From a virus, in the IMG/VR virus record IMGVR_UViG_3300022939_001737, positions 22,001 through 86,000 of that record: DNA of 64,000 nucleotides; one strand, written 5' to 3'. The translations under genes and the position numbers were made by a program. Positions 50,401-59,371 of this stretch are shown in pieces. Positions within the stretch are counted from its first letter, which is position 1, and every line of letters begins with the position of its first letter. Under the pieces are notes generated by a model. It worked only from the letters and a program-made list of their open reading frames with translations, was not told the DNA's origin and did not search any database.

Positions 50401-52736
50401 ATAATCCAAACACTTTGATCGTCAGGACCCGATCCAGGATCTAAACTTACAAATGCACCGGCTGTGGGGCGTCTTGTAAAATATTGGTTAGGATCACCAA
50501 GTGTACCGCTTAATCCTTGTAGTGTCATATTTCTTATACCACTACCATTGTTTACAAAGAACATATTTTCTTCTTCATAACCAGGTGCAGGTTGTATCAC
50601 AGTTCCACGTAATTCATCACCAACTAGCGCACAGTTTCTTGGCAATTTTATTGGTGTTATTTCATCATATATTCCAGTTTTAACAAATACAGTTGTATTA
50701 GGATATGTATCTATTGTGACTGGCATAACTATATCATCGCCGGTTTGAACATATGTAACATTTTCTGCACTAAGAGTATCTGCTATAGAATTCAAATAAT
50801 TTACTAGTTCTAAATATCTTAGTGCTTCTTCGGATGTTGCTCCTGCTACAAATAATTGTCTTTCTAATGCAGGTATAGTATCAGCAACATCTAGTCCTAC
50901 ATTAATATCTAAATCACCGTAGGCTGTGCCTGTTCTCGGATTAGTTGCATTAAGTGCAGCTGATAGAGTCGGAGCTTCTGCTGCCAAGGTTCCTAAAAAA
51001 TCATTTAAGATTGCTGTTGATATTACTGTTACAAATCCGCCAGTTGCATTAGTATATCTTGTAGGATTATATTTTACTTCACCTAGATTATTATATATGT
51101 AATCAAGTGCATACTTTACTGTTCTAAATGGTGCACTAATTGTTCTGCCGTTTCCTATGCCGTCTGTGCCGTCTACACTTACATAAAATGTGTTAGGTAC
51201 TTCTTCAAAAGCATCCCAGCTTAATGCACTTGAATTGCTAACTTTCAATGCGTTACCCGGAGTTCCAATTGCTAACCTAAGTGTTTCAGAACCGTCGTGA
51301 GTTCTAATATCACCTATTGTTGTTAATACATTTGTATCTTTGCCTTGAAGTAGCACTCTCCAATAATTTTCGTTTGTATTTTCTATATCTAAATCAGGTC
51401 TAGTATCACTTTCTGTACCAGTATGACGTTGTATACAAATATACAATGTGCCTGCATATGTTACAATGTCGCCTAGATAATAAACTGTGTTGTCAATCCA
51501 AGTATTTCTAAACTGTCTACCTGTTACTAAAACTCTCCAGATTGTGTCGTTGCTATCTGGAAATGTTCCTGAATTGTCTGTAATTGCTTCCCATAAATAG
51601 CCGCTATTTCTAACAACGTCTCCGGTAAGATAGTTTACATCAGATGCCCATTCTCCTATAAATCTATAACCTTGTGTAGCTAATTCCCAGTCACCTTGAT
51701 TTTGAAGTAATCCATTTGCACTAGGAACTGATCCTACATTGTTTGTAAGTGCTGTATAAGAATAGCCACCATACTTTACAACATCGCCTATATCATATTC
51801 TACACCAGAGTCCCATACTCCTTCATATTCTACACCTAAAACCCAAACATCCCATACTGCATCGTCTACTCTTAAACTGTTTTGCGAAGTATGGTGTTGG
51901 TTTGCCTTAAATAATGTTCCGCCTGATTTTACAATATCGTTCTTTTTATAACGTGTCTCAGGTAACCAATCACCTTTGAATTCTATACCTTCAACAACAA
52001 TTTCCCATTTGTCATCCGAATCTTCTAATCCTGCAGACACAGTTACCGCAGATGTATGCTCTTCTGTACATCTATAAACTATTCCGCCGTACTTTACAAT
52101 ATCATCAATTACATAGCGTGTGTTTGTCTGCCAGTCTGTTCTCCAATTATCACTTCTTGTAACAAACTGCCACTTGTCTTGATCGTCTTCTAAACCTAAA
52201 GCATATGAGTTAGCAGCAGTATGTTTTTCTGTACAAATATAAGTTAACCCGTTGTATATAACTACATCGCCTAAATCATAATTTGAAATAACACCAATGT
52301 CTCCTGGAACATTTGGATCAGGTGCAACTGTCGGAGTCCAGGTATTACGCCAATTATATGTTGTAGCAACAATAGTCCATTTTGTAATATCGGCTATAGG
52401 TCCTTGAACTATTTGTGCAGTACTCTGATGACCTTCAATACACTTATAGACGTATCCCTTCCATTTAACAATATCACCTAGTTTATAATACGTATCATTT
52501 GTCCAATCTGCTTTCCATTCGGTGCCATCAAACATTAATTCCCATCTCGGAGCAGGTTTATTGTTTACTACTGCTGCTAAATCAGTGTAAATATTATTAG
52601 CAGCCGATTCGTGTCCTGTCAAACAAACATATGTTTTTGCACCATAAACTACAATATCGTCTTTAACATATTGTGTAGATACCTGCCAGATGTTTTTCCA
52701 TCTAAAACGTATTCTGTCAATATTAAAATCTGCCAT
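47478..52736 (-). CDS. Giant tail protein with eight carbohydrate-binding-like repeats, beta-helix and propeller insert
   Basis: A 1752-residue paralogue of the 42395-47440 protein. Residues 1-465 hold eight CBM5/12-like repeats. A right-handed beta-helix follows (FYVSVDGTDGIGNGRTISAPFRTVKYALDY; VFVKTGIYDEITPIKLPRNCALVGDEL). Unlike its paralogue, residues about 1120-1365 contain Asp-box motifs (SLDGITW, SFDGVTW, SNDGQTF), suggesting a sialidase-like beta-propeller insert. The C terminus has GGRVFYTSTDQDGNFRVGELFEVEQ and NSNNIVPTQAAI. It was probably duplicated, with the propeller gained or lost afterwards. It is likely a receptor-binding tail protein. Confidence 0.75.
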   Translation of the reverse strand: MADFNIDRIRFRWKNIWQVSTQYVKDDIVVYGAKTYVCLTGHESAANNIYTDLAAVVNNKPAPRWELMFDGTEWKADWTNDTYYKLGDIVKWKGYVYKCIEGHQSTAQIVQGPIADITKWTIVATTYNWRNTWTPTVAPDPNVPGDIGVISNYDLGDVVIYNGLTYICTEKHTAANSYALGLEDDQDKWQFVTRSDNWRTDWQTNTRYVIDDIVKYGGIVYRCTEEHTSAVTVSAGLEDSDDKWEIVVEGIEFKGDWLPETRYKKNDIVKSGGTLFKANQHHTSQNSLRVDDAVWDVWVLGVEYEGVWDSGVEYDIGDVVKYGGYSYTALTNNVGSVPSANGLLQNQGDWELATQGYRFIGEWASDVNYLTGDVVRNSGYLWEAITDNSGTFPDSNDTIWRVLVTGRQFRNTWIDNTVYYLGDIVTYAGTLYICIQRHTGTESDTRPDLDIENTNENYWRVLLQGKDTNVLTTIGDIRTHDGSETLRLAIGTPGNALKVSNSSALSWDAFEEVPNTFYVSVDGTDGIGNGRTISAPFRTVKYALDYIYNNLGEVKYNPTRYTNATGGFVTVISTAILNDFLGTLAAEAPTLSAALNATNPRTGTAYGDLDINVGLDVADTIPALERQLFVAGATSEEALRYLELVNYLNSIADTLSAENVTYVQTGDDIVMPVTIDTYPNTTVFVKTGIYDEITPIKLPRNCALVGDELRGTVIQPAPGYEEENMFFVNNGSGIRNMTLQGLSGTLGDPNQYFTRRPTAGAFVSLDPGSGPDDQSVWIINKSCYVQNVTTFGTACIGLKVDGSLHNGGNRSVVANDFTQVLSDGIGYWAKDGGRSELVSVFTYFCHIGYLAEDGGVVRATNGNNSYGLYGSVAEGVDATEIPISAQIDNQTKEAPVSRVITNGNEIVALEYDNLGGHYFNSVTGAPDAQIQFTGTGAGAAAIYDEVRSKGLSNIRILGEADSSIPGGLNYQYLLNNAQGGNEFSITLAAADETGTPEKYIGMRIVIVSGAGVGQYGYITGYNAATKVAIISKEYNGTAGWQNLDPGRPIVSTLDTTTRYSLEPRVEIEAPPVSIQPNITKNYPEGFTAGPGNEYIGSIEWIENYGASAPFDNGTWIAINTKGDAAFSNDGQTFTITALDLTGIGDSVGSGLLSTSDNDYAYFLHTGSSTVYRYQSQTNTWINWTLDSHNNQWSAITTDKNGTIVAVWEQGATKCNQDGSSQSYTTFTNVGGTPWASVTYGSKGFVAIKADSVTAISLDGITWSETNNISALNQPNWLDIAYGNGRYVAVGADNSNAPTSYEAQAAYSFDGVTWYSSDNHIVTLPTYYTSRVIYRNGEFLAFSESTSGSHVVKSQDGWAWQWFAEDSTQYSIGTTQSYEFGVSNTEIWVAPAFDYTSVIEIESGAQAIARAIVESSRVTSVKMYDPGGGYDSAPDVIFYDPDNTAEALYEAFVRDGVLAQPVFSNRGNAYVSAIGTVSGPGYADIFQTGRTLFLKNVSAIPGPGANVVINGIDDVTYRLTKVVSTTGTGPYSIEITISPTLGDLESPAHEESVILREKYSQIRLTGHDFLDIGTGNTNTTRYPDLYLEGVDSLNEPQPFNETVDNGGGRVFYTSTDQDGNFRVGELFEVEQATGSVTVNADLFELNGLSELSLGGVVIGGSQVVIREFSKDGSFVANSNNIVPTQAAIIKYLESRISSGGSDALTNTLIAGQVKVSASYITTTSDNQINIPVLVNQTGGGVDGDYLALQLFGI
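51340..52720 (-). repeat. Eight tandem CBM5/12-like repeats (paralogue)
   Basis: Units follow the same W...W...Y...DIV...G..Y.C...HTS pattern, for example TEWKADWTNDTYYKLGDIVK and IEFKGDWLPETRYKKNDIVK. The third unit is lengthened by a proline-rich loop. The number of units equals that in the paralogue, so the array predates the duplication. Confidence 0.75.
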
Positions 52737-52740
52737 TTTC

Positions 52741-53118
52741 TTATCCTAATCCATTTGATGACGAATTTTCATCGTATACAAATCTTTGATTTACTCTTGC
52801 TACTAATTGACCTTCATCGTCGATATAATATGCAATATTTCTATCATCCCATTTAAACTGTTCATAATTTAAATTTTCATATACTAAATTATGATTTACA
52901 TCTCTGCCTTCATAAAAGTCTTGCCCTTCTTCAAAATCAGGAAAGTTATTTGTTGGATCTCCTGATTTGTTAATTTCTAAACTGTCTGTTCTACTTAGTT
53001 GATCAATTTTGCCTACAAACAATTCGCCTTGATCTGTTCTGCGCAAACCGTAAAAAAATCTGTTTTGTAGGGCTCCTACAATATGATCTGGTGATAATCC
53101 ACTATAATATTCTGCCAT
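52741..53118 (-). CDS. Conserved fibre-region virion protein
   Basis: A 125-residue protein, MAEYYSGLSPDHIVGALQNRFFYGLRRTD, continuing EGQDFYEGRDVNHNLVYENLNYEQFKWDD. This sequence is strongly conserved in marine T4-like phages next to the beta-helix and repeat proteins, but no function is established. It ends five bases before the 1752-residue gene, so it is probably co-translated. It may bridge baseplate and fibre. Confidence 0.7.
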   Translation of the reverse strand: MAEYYSGLSPDHIVGALQNRFFYGLRRTDQGELFVGKIDQLSRTDSLEINKSGDPTNNFPDFEEGQDFYEGRDVNHNLVYENLNYEQFKWDDRNIAYYIDDEGQLVARVNQRFVYDENSSSNGLG

Positions 53119-53127
53119 TTTTATTCC

Positions 53128-53457
53128 TTATACGATATCCACATAACTTATTACTGCATCAAGTGCTTCGTCTTGATCAGCTTGTAAATATAATTGATTG
53201 TTTGGTGCTAGAATTAATTTTTCTGCTGGCGCAAGAGCGTGAAATGTACTATTAGGAGGTATCATTACATCTTTCATATAAAATCCCATAACACTACCGT
53301 CGTCGTGTACCATTATGCTTGCATACACCATAAAGTCTGTAAGATTAGCTAGTGTCATACCGATTACAGTTGACCTAGTTGCTCCGTCAGTTTCTATTGC
53401 AAGTATAGGTACTGTCCCTATTTCCTTAACTACTTTATTTAAAAAACTTGTTGCCAT
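53128..53457 (-). CDS. Small beta-sandwich virion protein (paralogue B)
   Basis: A 109-residue protein, MATSFLNKVVKEIGTVPILAIETDGATRSTVIGMTLANLT, then FMVYASIMVHDDG and KLILAPNNQLYLQADQDEALDAVISYVDIV. Its order of strands and closing IxYV resembles the proteins at 59926 and 42062, so the three look like paralogues. It lies among fibre genes, and a role as a cap or collar of a fibre is plausible. Confidence 0.55.
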   Translation of the reverse strand: MATSFLNKVVKEIGTVPILAIETDGATRSTVIGMTLANLTDFMVYASIMVHDDGSVMGFYMKDVMIPPNSTFHALAPAEKLILAPNNQLYLQADQDEALDAVISYVDIV

Positions 53458-53461
53458 TTTA

Positions 53462-56413
53462 TTATCCTAAAACCAATACATATTCTAATACAAGATTTTC
53501 TGCCTGATTAAATGTAATTGAACCTGTAGAACCAGCCACTGACGCCCAACTAAATCCATCAAATATTTCTAAGTATCCTTCTTCAGTGTTATACCGAATC
53601 ATACCTGTTTCTCTATATGCTGGAACAGGTCTTTGCGCACTAACACCTAATGGTACAACAAATCCGCCTGTACCTTCAATTTTAACATATCCATCTCCTG
53701 TTTGGTTGAATTCAAACACACCGCCTGGGTCTGTATTAGTTAAAACAGAATCTTTTACTGAAATATTGTCAATTACAACTGAGCCTGTGCCATTACTTTG
53801 TAATTGTAAATCAGTATCAGCTGTTGCTGTACTTATTGTATTTCCATCTATTACAATATCATCAACTTCTACTCTAACTGTAGATAATTTTGTTGAATCA
53901 ATTGTTGTATTTAAATTACTACCTGTGTAGAATCTTATTGTATCATCATTTGCACCAGGAGTAAGTTCTGCTGTAATATAAGTGTCTTGATCTAAATCAT
54001 ATACACCATTAAGTGCAATCCAATTACCGTCATAACCTTCAAATAAGTTTGTATCTGTGTTGTAACGTATCATACCTTCTACAGGAGTAGGTCTACTTGC
54101 AGTATCACCTGTTGGCAATTGCAGACCGCTTGTGCCGTCTATTCTAATAGTACCATTAGCACTGTCTAAAATTATATCTCCAGCGGTGCTTGATATTGTA
54201 TTTCCACTTATTCTTAAATTTCCAGTATCAATATAATTTCCTGTTATTACAGTAGAAGATCCTCCTGTAGTGACAGTTATACCTTGTGTTGCTGCAATGT
54301 TTACATCACTTGCACTGAAGTTTACTGTGCCGTCTTCTTGGTTTACGTGAAATAAATCACCTACTCTAAAATCTCCTTTGTGATCGACTGAATTATATCT
54401 TACTTTTGCATCGTTTAGTTCTACAACTTCGTTTGCTTGTATCACAGTAGCAGTATTGTTTGTAGTTTCTTTTCCATTGCCTATGTATGCAAGATTTTGT
54501 CCAATAGCATAAACAATAACTCCGGGTCCGTCGCCCCAAAGGCCGTAATTGCCATACACACAAGCACTAGCAATCATTCTTATTTCAGCACCAAAGTCTC
54601 TTAGATCATAATTCAGTATTTCTGTAGCCGATGCAGCACCACTTGTAATACTTTGAGGTGTTGTATCAAACCCTATTAGATCAGTAAATTTGCCATCAAC
54701 AATAATTGTGTCTCCGTCAACACTGTCTATGGTTGCAGTTGCAACTGTTGATGCATCTGTAGATGTAAATGTTATAGTGTTGCCTTGTGAAAAGGTACCT
54801 GTCACTCCACCTAATTTGATTCTTGTTTTACCGTCGCCTGAAAGACCATCATTGCTATCAAATGCAATTACTCCTCTATCGGCAAAATATGTAAAACAAT
54901 TTAGCCATTCAACTCTTGCACCATTTGTACAAGTAAGTCCGTCTACTCCTGGTGTAATAAAAGTTACGCTGTGAAATAAACAACCTGCTTCTCTTGAATT
55001 TGCAGTTGCATAAGCACCGTCTATATAAGCGCCTTTGCCTGCATCTCCAGAATTAAAACCTCTAGGATCACTTACACTTACTGTGCTTCCTTTTGTAATT
55101 ACAGATATGTTTCTTACGTAAGGAGACCTGCTTGTAACTTCAAAGTCTGTAGCAAAACGGAATCCATAACCATTATCAGGAAATGTTCTATTACCACCAT
55201 TACAGCTGAAAATTAATCCTTTTACAAAAGCTGTTGTACCAATTGTGCCTGCAGGTCCTGTGTAATATATTACAAGTTCACCTGTTGTGTAATCATATGT
55301 AGAACTATTAATTGAGTACTCTACACTATCAATCGTTACTGTTCCACCACTTACATAAGAATGGGCAAAAGGTGCAGTGCCTACGTTAAATGTAGCTACA
55401 TTTGTTGTAGTACCTGCTATTAATTCAAAAAAGTTTCCGCCACTATAAAAATCTGCAACTGTTAAATCTTCAACAGTTGTTTCACCATTTAACAAGAATG
55501 CATCATTATATCTTGTAGTTGTTGTAGGCACAACTTTTACACCACGTAAACTATGGCCTTTAACTGTAACTCCTGCAGGAACATTTAAAGGAAAATCTTC
55601 TGCGTATACTCCAGGATATATGTGTACTGTATCACCACTTGTTGCCTGAGATAATGCATATTCTATACTACCAAAAGGATCATTTGGATGATCTCCGGTA
55701 TAAGCATCATTACCATTTTCTGCTACATAGTAAATGTTGCCCTGTCTAAGGGCTAAGTCAATTCCATCTGCGTCTATACTGTTTGCACTAATTGTTCCTG
55801 CAAAGAAGTTTTGTGTCCAGACATCGGCCCATCTTTTTCCTCCGGAATTAGGATCACTACCTAAACTGTATGTATCAGTTGCGTCTGGAATTATATCAGA
55901 AGCTATTTCTGCATTAAAGGTTACATTGTCAGTATCAGCATCACCGATTGTAATATTACCATCTGCTGTGATAGTTCCTGTAGCAAAAACATTACCGTAT
56001 ACATTTGTATCTGCAAACACTTCTACAGATCCTGTGCCATTTGGTGCTAATTCTAAATTTTCATTAGAAACATTAGTGCTAATAACATTGTTTTCAATAT
56101 CAATACTATCAACACTCAATCGAGTTTGGTATACAACATTATCAGCTGTGCCTAATGTTAATGTAGGTTGTGATGTTGAAATAGTTGTACCAGTGATGTT
56201 AATGTCACCTATATTAGCAAAGTCACTAACTTCTAATCCAGGTGCTCTAACACTGCCATTTACATCTAAGTCGTATTGAGGTGTGTTAGTTTTTATACCA
56301 ACACGGCTGTTATTCACATCTAAATATAATAGGTCGGTCTCAAAAGCAAGATCCACACCTTCCCTAAGAAGGTTTGCTTTTAAGAGCGGACCGGATATAC
56401 GACCAATAGCCAT
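53462..56413 (-). CDS. Beta-helix fibre protein (gp10-like)
   Basis: A 983-residue protein. It opens MAIGRISGPLLKANLLREGVDLAFETDLLYLDVNNSRVGI, shared with the 931-residue neighbour. It contains a right-handed beta-helix from IYYVAENGNDAYTGDHPNDPFGSIEYALSQA through GVYAEDFPLNVPAGVTVKGH. Near the C terminus are two GMIRYNTxxxxxEGYDGxW units. Such beta-helix fibres often have lyase or receptor-binding roles; I see no specific catalytic residues. A long structured leader precedes the ATG. Confidence 0.7.
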   Translation of the reverse strand: MAIGRISGPLLKANLLREGVDLAFETDLLYLDVNNSRVGIKTNTPQYDLDVNGSVRAPGLEVSDFANIGDINITGTTISTSQPTLTLGTADNVVYQTRLSVDSIDIENNVISTNVSNENLELAPNGTGSVEVFADTNVYGNVFATGTITADGNITIGDADTDNVTFNAEIASDIIPDATDTYSLGSDPNSGGKRWADVWTQNFFAGTISANSIDADGIDLALRQGNIYYVAENGNDAYTGDHPNDPFGSIEYALSQATSGDTVHIYPGVYAEDFPLNVPAGVTVKGHSLRGVKVVPTTTTRYNDAFLLNGETTVEDLTVADFYSGGNFFELIAGTTTNVATFNVGTAPFAHSYVSGGTVTIDSVEYSINSSTYDYTTGELVIYYTGPAGTIGTTAFVKGLIFSCNGGNRTFPDNGYGFRFATDFEVTSRSPYVRNISVITKGSTVSVSDPRGFNSGDAGKGAYIDGAYATANSREAGCLFHSVTFITPGVDGLTCTNGARVEWLNCFTYFADRGVIAFDSNDGLSGDGKTRIKLGGVTGTFSQGNTITFTSTDASTVATATIDSVDGDTIIVDGKFTDLIGFDTTPQSITSGAASATEILNYDLRDFGAEIRMIASACVYGNYGLWGDGPGVIVYAIGQNLAYIGNGKETTNNTATVIQANEVVELNDAKVRYNSVDHKGDFRVGDLFHVNQEDGTVNFSASDVNIAATQGITVTTGGSSTVITGNYIDTGNLRISGNTISSTAGDIILDSANGTIRIDGTSGLQLPTGDTASRPTPVEGMIRYNTDTNLFEGYDGNWIALNGVYDLDQDTYITAELTPGANDDTIRFYTGSNLNTTIDSTKLSTVRVEVDDIVIDGNTISTATADTDLQLQSNGTGSVVIDNISVKDSVLTNTDPGGVFEFNQTGDGYVKIEGTGGFVVPLGVSAQRPVPAYRETGMIRYNTEEGYLEIFDGFSWASVAGSTGSITFNQAENLVLEYVLVLG

Positions 56414-56547
56414 CTCTTCTCCTCAATACGGGGATCCTGTCCCTCTAGCCAAATTCTCAGCCTTTCGGCTCTTTGCTGGTTAACCACAGTTTGGACCTGC
56501 AAGTATTGGTCTTACATTGCATTAATTATATTTATCGTTTTTTAGGA
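56414..56547 (-). promoter_or_regulatory. Late promoter and structured leader of the 983-residue gene
   Basis: The minus strand has ATAAATAT (56535-56528) followed by a leader of about 110 bases. It contains AGCC-GAAA-GGCT, a stem capped by a GNRA tetraloop, TGGTTAACCA, which is self-complementary, and a GGGacaggaTCCCC stem, ending with GAGGAGAAG before the ATG. The leader is long and GC-richer than its surroundings, which suggests a regulatory or stabilising role. Confidence 0.6.
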
Positions 56548-59343
56548 TTATCCTAGTATAAGCACGTAAAGATCAAGCAAATCGTTAATGATAGCTTCGT
56601 CTACTCCTCCGCCTGCGCCTGTTGCAGATTGCCACGAAATTGTGTCATAAACTTCTAATTGGCCCGTGCTTGTGTTATAACGCATCATTCCGTCAGGGGG
56701 GTTAGCTGGTCGATCTATATCAGGTCCAGAAGGTATTACAAGTCCTTTTCCTCCACCGAACTTAATGTATCCGCTAGAATCTCCTCTGAGGATTTGAATA
56801 TCATTGGATGTATTAATAATATTGTTATTTTTTATAATAATATTGTCTATGATTAGAGATTCGTTTGTTACGCCTCTTTCTAAAATCAAATCAGTGTCAA
56901 TTGTGTTACTTGAAACAACGTTGCCGTCAAATAACACATCATCTACACCTAATCCGTGTATACTTACTTTGTCTACATCAATTGTTCCTATCTCAACATT
57001 GTCAACTGTAAGCACAACTGAATCGTTTGTAGGATGAACATCTACACTAGTTTCTCTATCTGAAGAATATATTCCGCTAAAACTTAAATTACCTGTAGAA
57101 AATCCTTCAAACAAATTTGAATCTGTATTGTATCTAATTTCGCCTTCAACATCATTTCTTTGAAGATTAGTACCTCTTGCAATTATTAAGGCAGGGTTGT
57201 TTGCTAAATCTAAATAGTCACTATTAGGTGAAAAAATTAAACCGTCGTTTGTAGTTGTAATAGTGTTTCCACTAATTCTTATATTTCCTGTTTCTATAAG
57301 TGTGCCATCTATGTAAGTTATATTGTCATTTTCTCCTATATAAAGAGCACTTACATCATCTAAATTTACAGACTCAAGATCAAAACTTGTAGTGCCGTCT
57401 TCAAAGTTTGCAAAAAAGGCATCACCTACTCTAAAGGTTCCAGATTGATCAGTTGTAACATAATGTATTTTTCCGTTATTAAGTTCAACTGTTTCTTGAT
57501 CTTGTAAAAAAAGACTTAAATCATTATCTACATTTTTTCCAGCGCCAATGTATCCAAAATTATGTCCTATTAGATACATTAGGGTATCTGCACCGTCTGC
57601 TTCGGCACCGTAATTTCCATATACATTTGCAGATCCTATTGATCTTAATTCTGCACCAAATCTAGAACCGTTACTGCCTAGTCCTAACAAACCTTGTGTT
57701 GCATATAATCCTCTATTTGCAAAGTATGTAAACGAATTTAACCATTCAACTCTAACACCGTTAGTCATTGTAATAGTATCAACGCCAGGTGTAATAAATG
57801 TTGCACTATGGAATAGCATACTACCTTCTAGCGTAGCACTGTCAAGTACACCTCCGTCGATATATGCTCCGCCTCCTGCATCTCCGCTTTCGAAAAATCT
57901 TGGATCTGGGTGTACTTCTTCAAAAAATTGACTGTAAGTAGCTTTGTCACTGAAATATAAAGCTTCTAATGCAGGTCTAAATTCATCGTATACCCACATA
58001 CCAGGACCGTAAGCATAAGTTCCGTCACCGTATCTTACAGCGTCTAACGCATCACCTGAACTTATTTCAGCAGCAAACGAAGCATAATAAGGTACAGTTG
58101 GATTTGTGGTAGTATTACTAATATCACCATATAAGTATCCTGATGGACTTTGTGTTGTAAAAAAGTCTACTAACGGTCCTGTAGTAATGTTAGCAGCGAG
58201 TTGTAATATTTCATAAGATATAGCAGACCATTTTATAGGAGGTGCATATTCTGTGCCCTTTGTAATCACTGTTACATTTCTAATATACGGAGATCTTTCA
58301 GATATAACAGTTCCGTTTTGAAATACAAATGCATATCCTGGTGCATAAAAGTCTTTTATTGTAACATCTGCTATAGTTGTATTTTGTGTTAATTCAAAAG
58401 CATTGTTAGTATTTGTTGCAGTTGTTGGTTTTATTATAGTGTTTCTTAAATCTTCTCCACGTATTGTAACATTTTCTGGTACAACTAATGGAAATGTTTC
58501 CTCATATTCACCTGGATAAATGTGTATTGTTACCGGACCGCCGGCACTAGAATCTGATACGCTGAGTGCGTGTGATATTGTTCTAAAAGGCCCGTGTTGA
58601 TGATCACCGACATTTGTATCGTCGCCGTTTACAGAAACATAAAAAATATTTCCTTGTCTACGACTTAATGAAGTATCCTGGATAAAGACTGTATCAACTT
58701 CTACTCTTTCTCCGTTGAGTAAATTACTATAAATGTTTAGCCATTTTTTATTTTGTCTTCCTAAATCACTTGTATCAGTAACATCTGGTATTATGTTGCT
58801 GTTAACATCAGCAGCAAAAGTCACATCATCTTGATCATCACTACCGAATACAATGTCACCTGTAGTTTCTATATTTCCAGTTGCGTGTAAATTACCTGTA
58901 ATATTAAAATTACTTCTAATATTGACTGTACCGTTTCCGTCTGGTCTTAATTCTATATTAGAATCAGCAACTGTTGATCTAATAGTGTTGAAATCAAGTT
59001 TTAATCCATCTGTGGCAATACTTGTAGCAAATATATTACTACCACCACCTAAATTAATATCGCCTGCTGTTGTTGTTATTTGACTATTTTGTATTTCTAA
59101 ATCTGCAACATTAACAAAATTCGTTGTAAGATTATTTGCTCCAAGTGTATCATTTACTGTAAGGTCATCAACAGGTGCATCTGTACGTATACCTATTTTA
59201 CTGTTTACAACATCAAGATGTATAAGAGGAGTTCCGCCTGCTACATCAGCAGAAACATTTGCGAAATTTAAATTTACGCCTTGTCTTAATAAATTATCTT
59301 TGAGTACGCCACCGCCAATGCGGCCATTTTGTGGTTCAGGCAT
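56548..59343 (-). CDS. Beta-helix fibre protein (gp10-like, paralogue)
   Basis: A 931-residue protein beginning MPEPQNGRIGGGVLKDNLLRQGVNLNFANVSADV, with the same opening domain as the 983-residue protein. The beta-helix runs from IFYVSVNGDDTNVGDHQHGPFRTISHALSVS through GEYEETFPLVVPENVTIRGEDL. The C terminus has RPANPPDGMMRYNTSTGQLEVYDTISW. The two proteins arose by duplication. It is probably a tail-fibre or baseplate component; the catalytic status is unknown. Confidence 0.7.
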   Translation of the reverse strand: MPEPQNGRIGGGVLKDNLLRQGVNLNFANVSADVAGGTPLIHLDVVNSKIGIRTDAPVDDLTVNDTLGANNLTTNFVNVADLEIQNSQITTTAGDINLGGGSNIFATSIATDGLKLDFNTIRSTVADSNIELRPDGNGTVNIRSNFNITGNLHATGNIETTGDIVFGSDDQDDVTFAADVNSNIIPDVTDTSDLGRQNKKWLNIYSNLLNGERVEVDTVFIQDTSLSRRQGNIFYVSVNGDDTNVGDHQHGPFRTISHALSVSDSSAGGPVTIHIYPGEYEETFPLVVPENVTIRGEDLRNTIIKPTTATNTNNAFELTQNTTIADVTIKDFYAPGYAFVFQNGTVISERSPYIRNVTVITKGTEYAPPIKWSAISYEILQLAANITTGPLVDFFTTQSPSGYLYGDISNTTTNPTVPYYASFAAEISSGDALDAVRYGDGTYAYGPGMWVYDEFRPALEALYFSDKATYSQFFEEVHPDPRFFESGDAGGGAYIDGGVLDSATLEGSMLFHSATFITPGVDTITMTNGVRVEWLNSFTYFANRGLYATQGLLGLGSNGSRFGAELRSIGSANVYGNYGAEADGADTLMYLIGHNFGYIGAGKNVDNDLSLFLQDQETVELNNGKIHYVTTDQSGTFRVGDAFFANFEDGTTSFDLESVNLDDVSALYIGENDNITYIDGTLIETGNIRISGNTITTTNDGLIFSPNSDYLDLANNPALIIARGTNLQRNDVEGEIRYNTDSNLFEGFSTGNLSFSGIYSSDRETSVDVHPTNDSVVLTVDNVEIGTIDVDKVSIHGLGVDDVLFDGNVVSSNTIDTDLILERGVTNESLIIDNIIIKNNNIINTSNDIQILRGDSSGYIKFGGGKGLVIPSGPDIDRPANPPDGMMRYNTSTGQLEVYDTISWQSATGAGGGVDEAIINDLLDLYVLILG

Positions 59344-59363
59344 TATTCACTCCCTCTGACAAT

Positions 59364-59371
59364 GTATTTAT
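59364..59371 (-). promoter_or_regulatory. Late promoter within an inverted repeat
   Basis: The minus strand reads ATAAATAC about 20 bases before the ATG at 59343, with AGGGAG as Shine-Dalgarno. The octamer lies inside an imperfect inverted repeat (CTTTGACA and TGTCAGAG, 59380-59354). Confidence 0.65.

Noticed and set aside
46110-52720. CRISPR-like or DNA-level repeat arrays in the giant genes
   Set aside because: The repeats are protein-level, of about 50 codons and diverged, with no constant repeat and spacer pattern.
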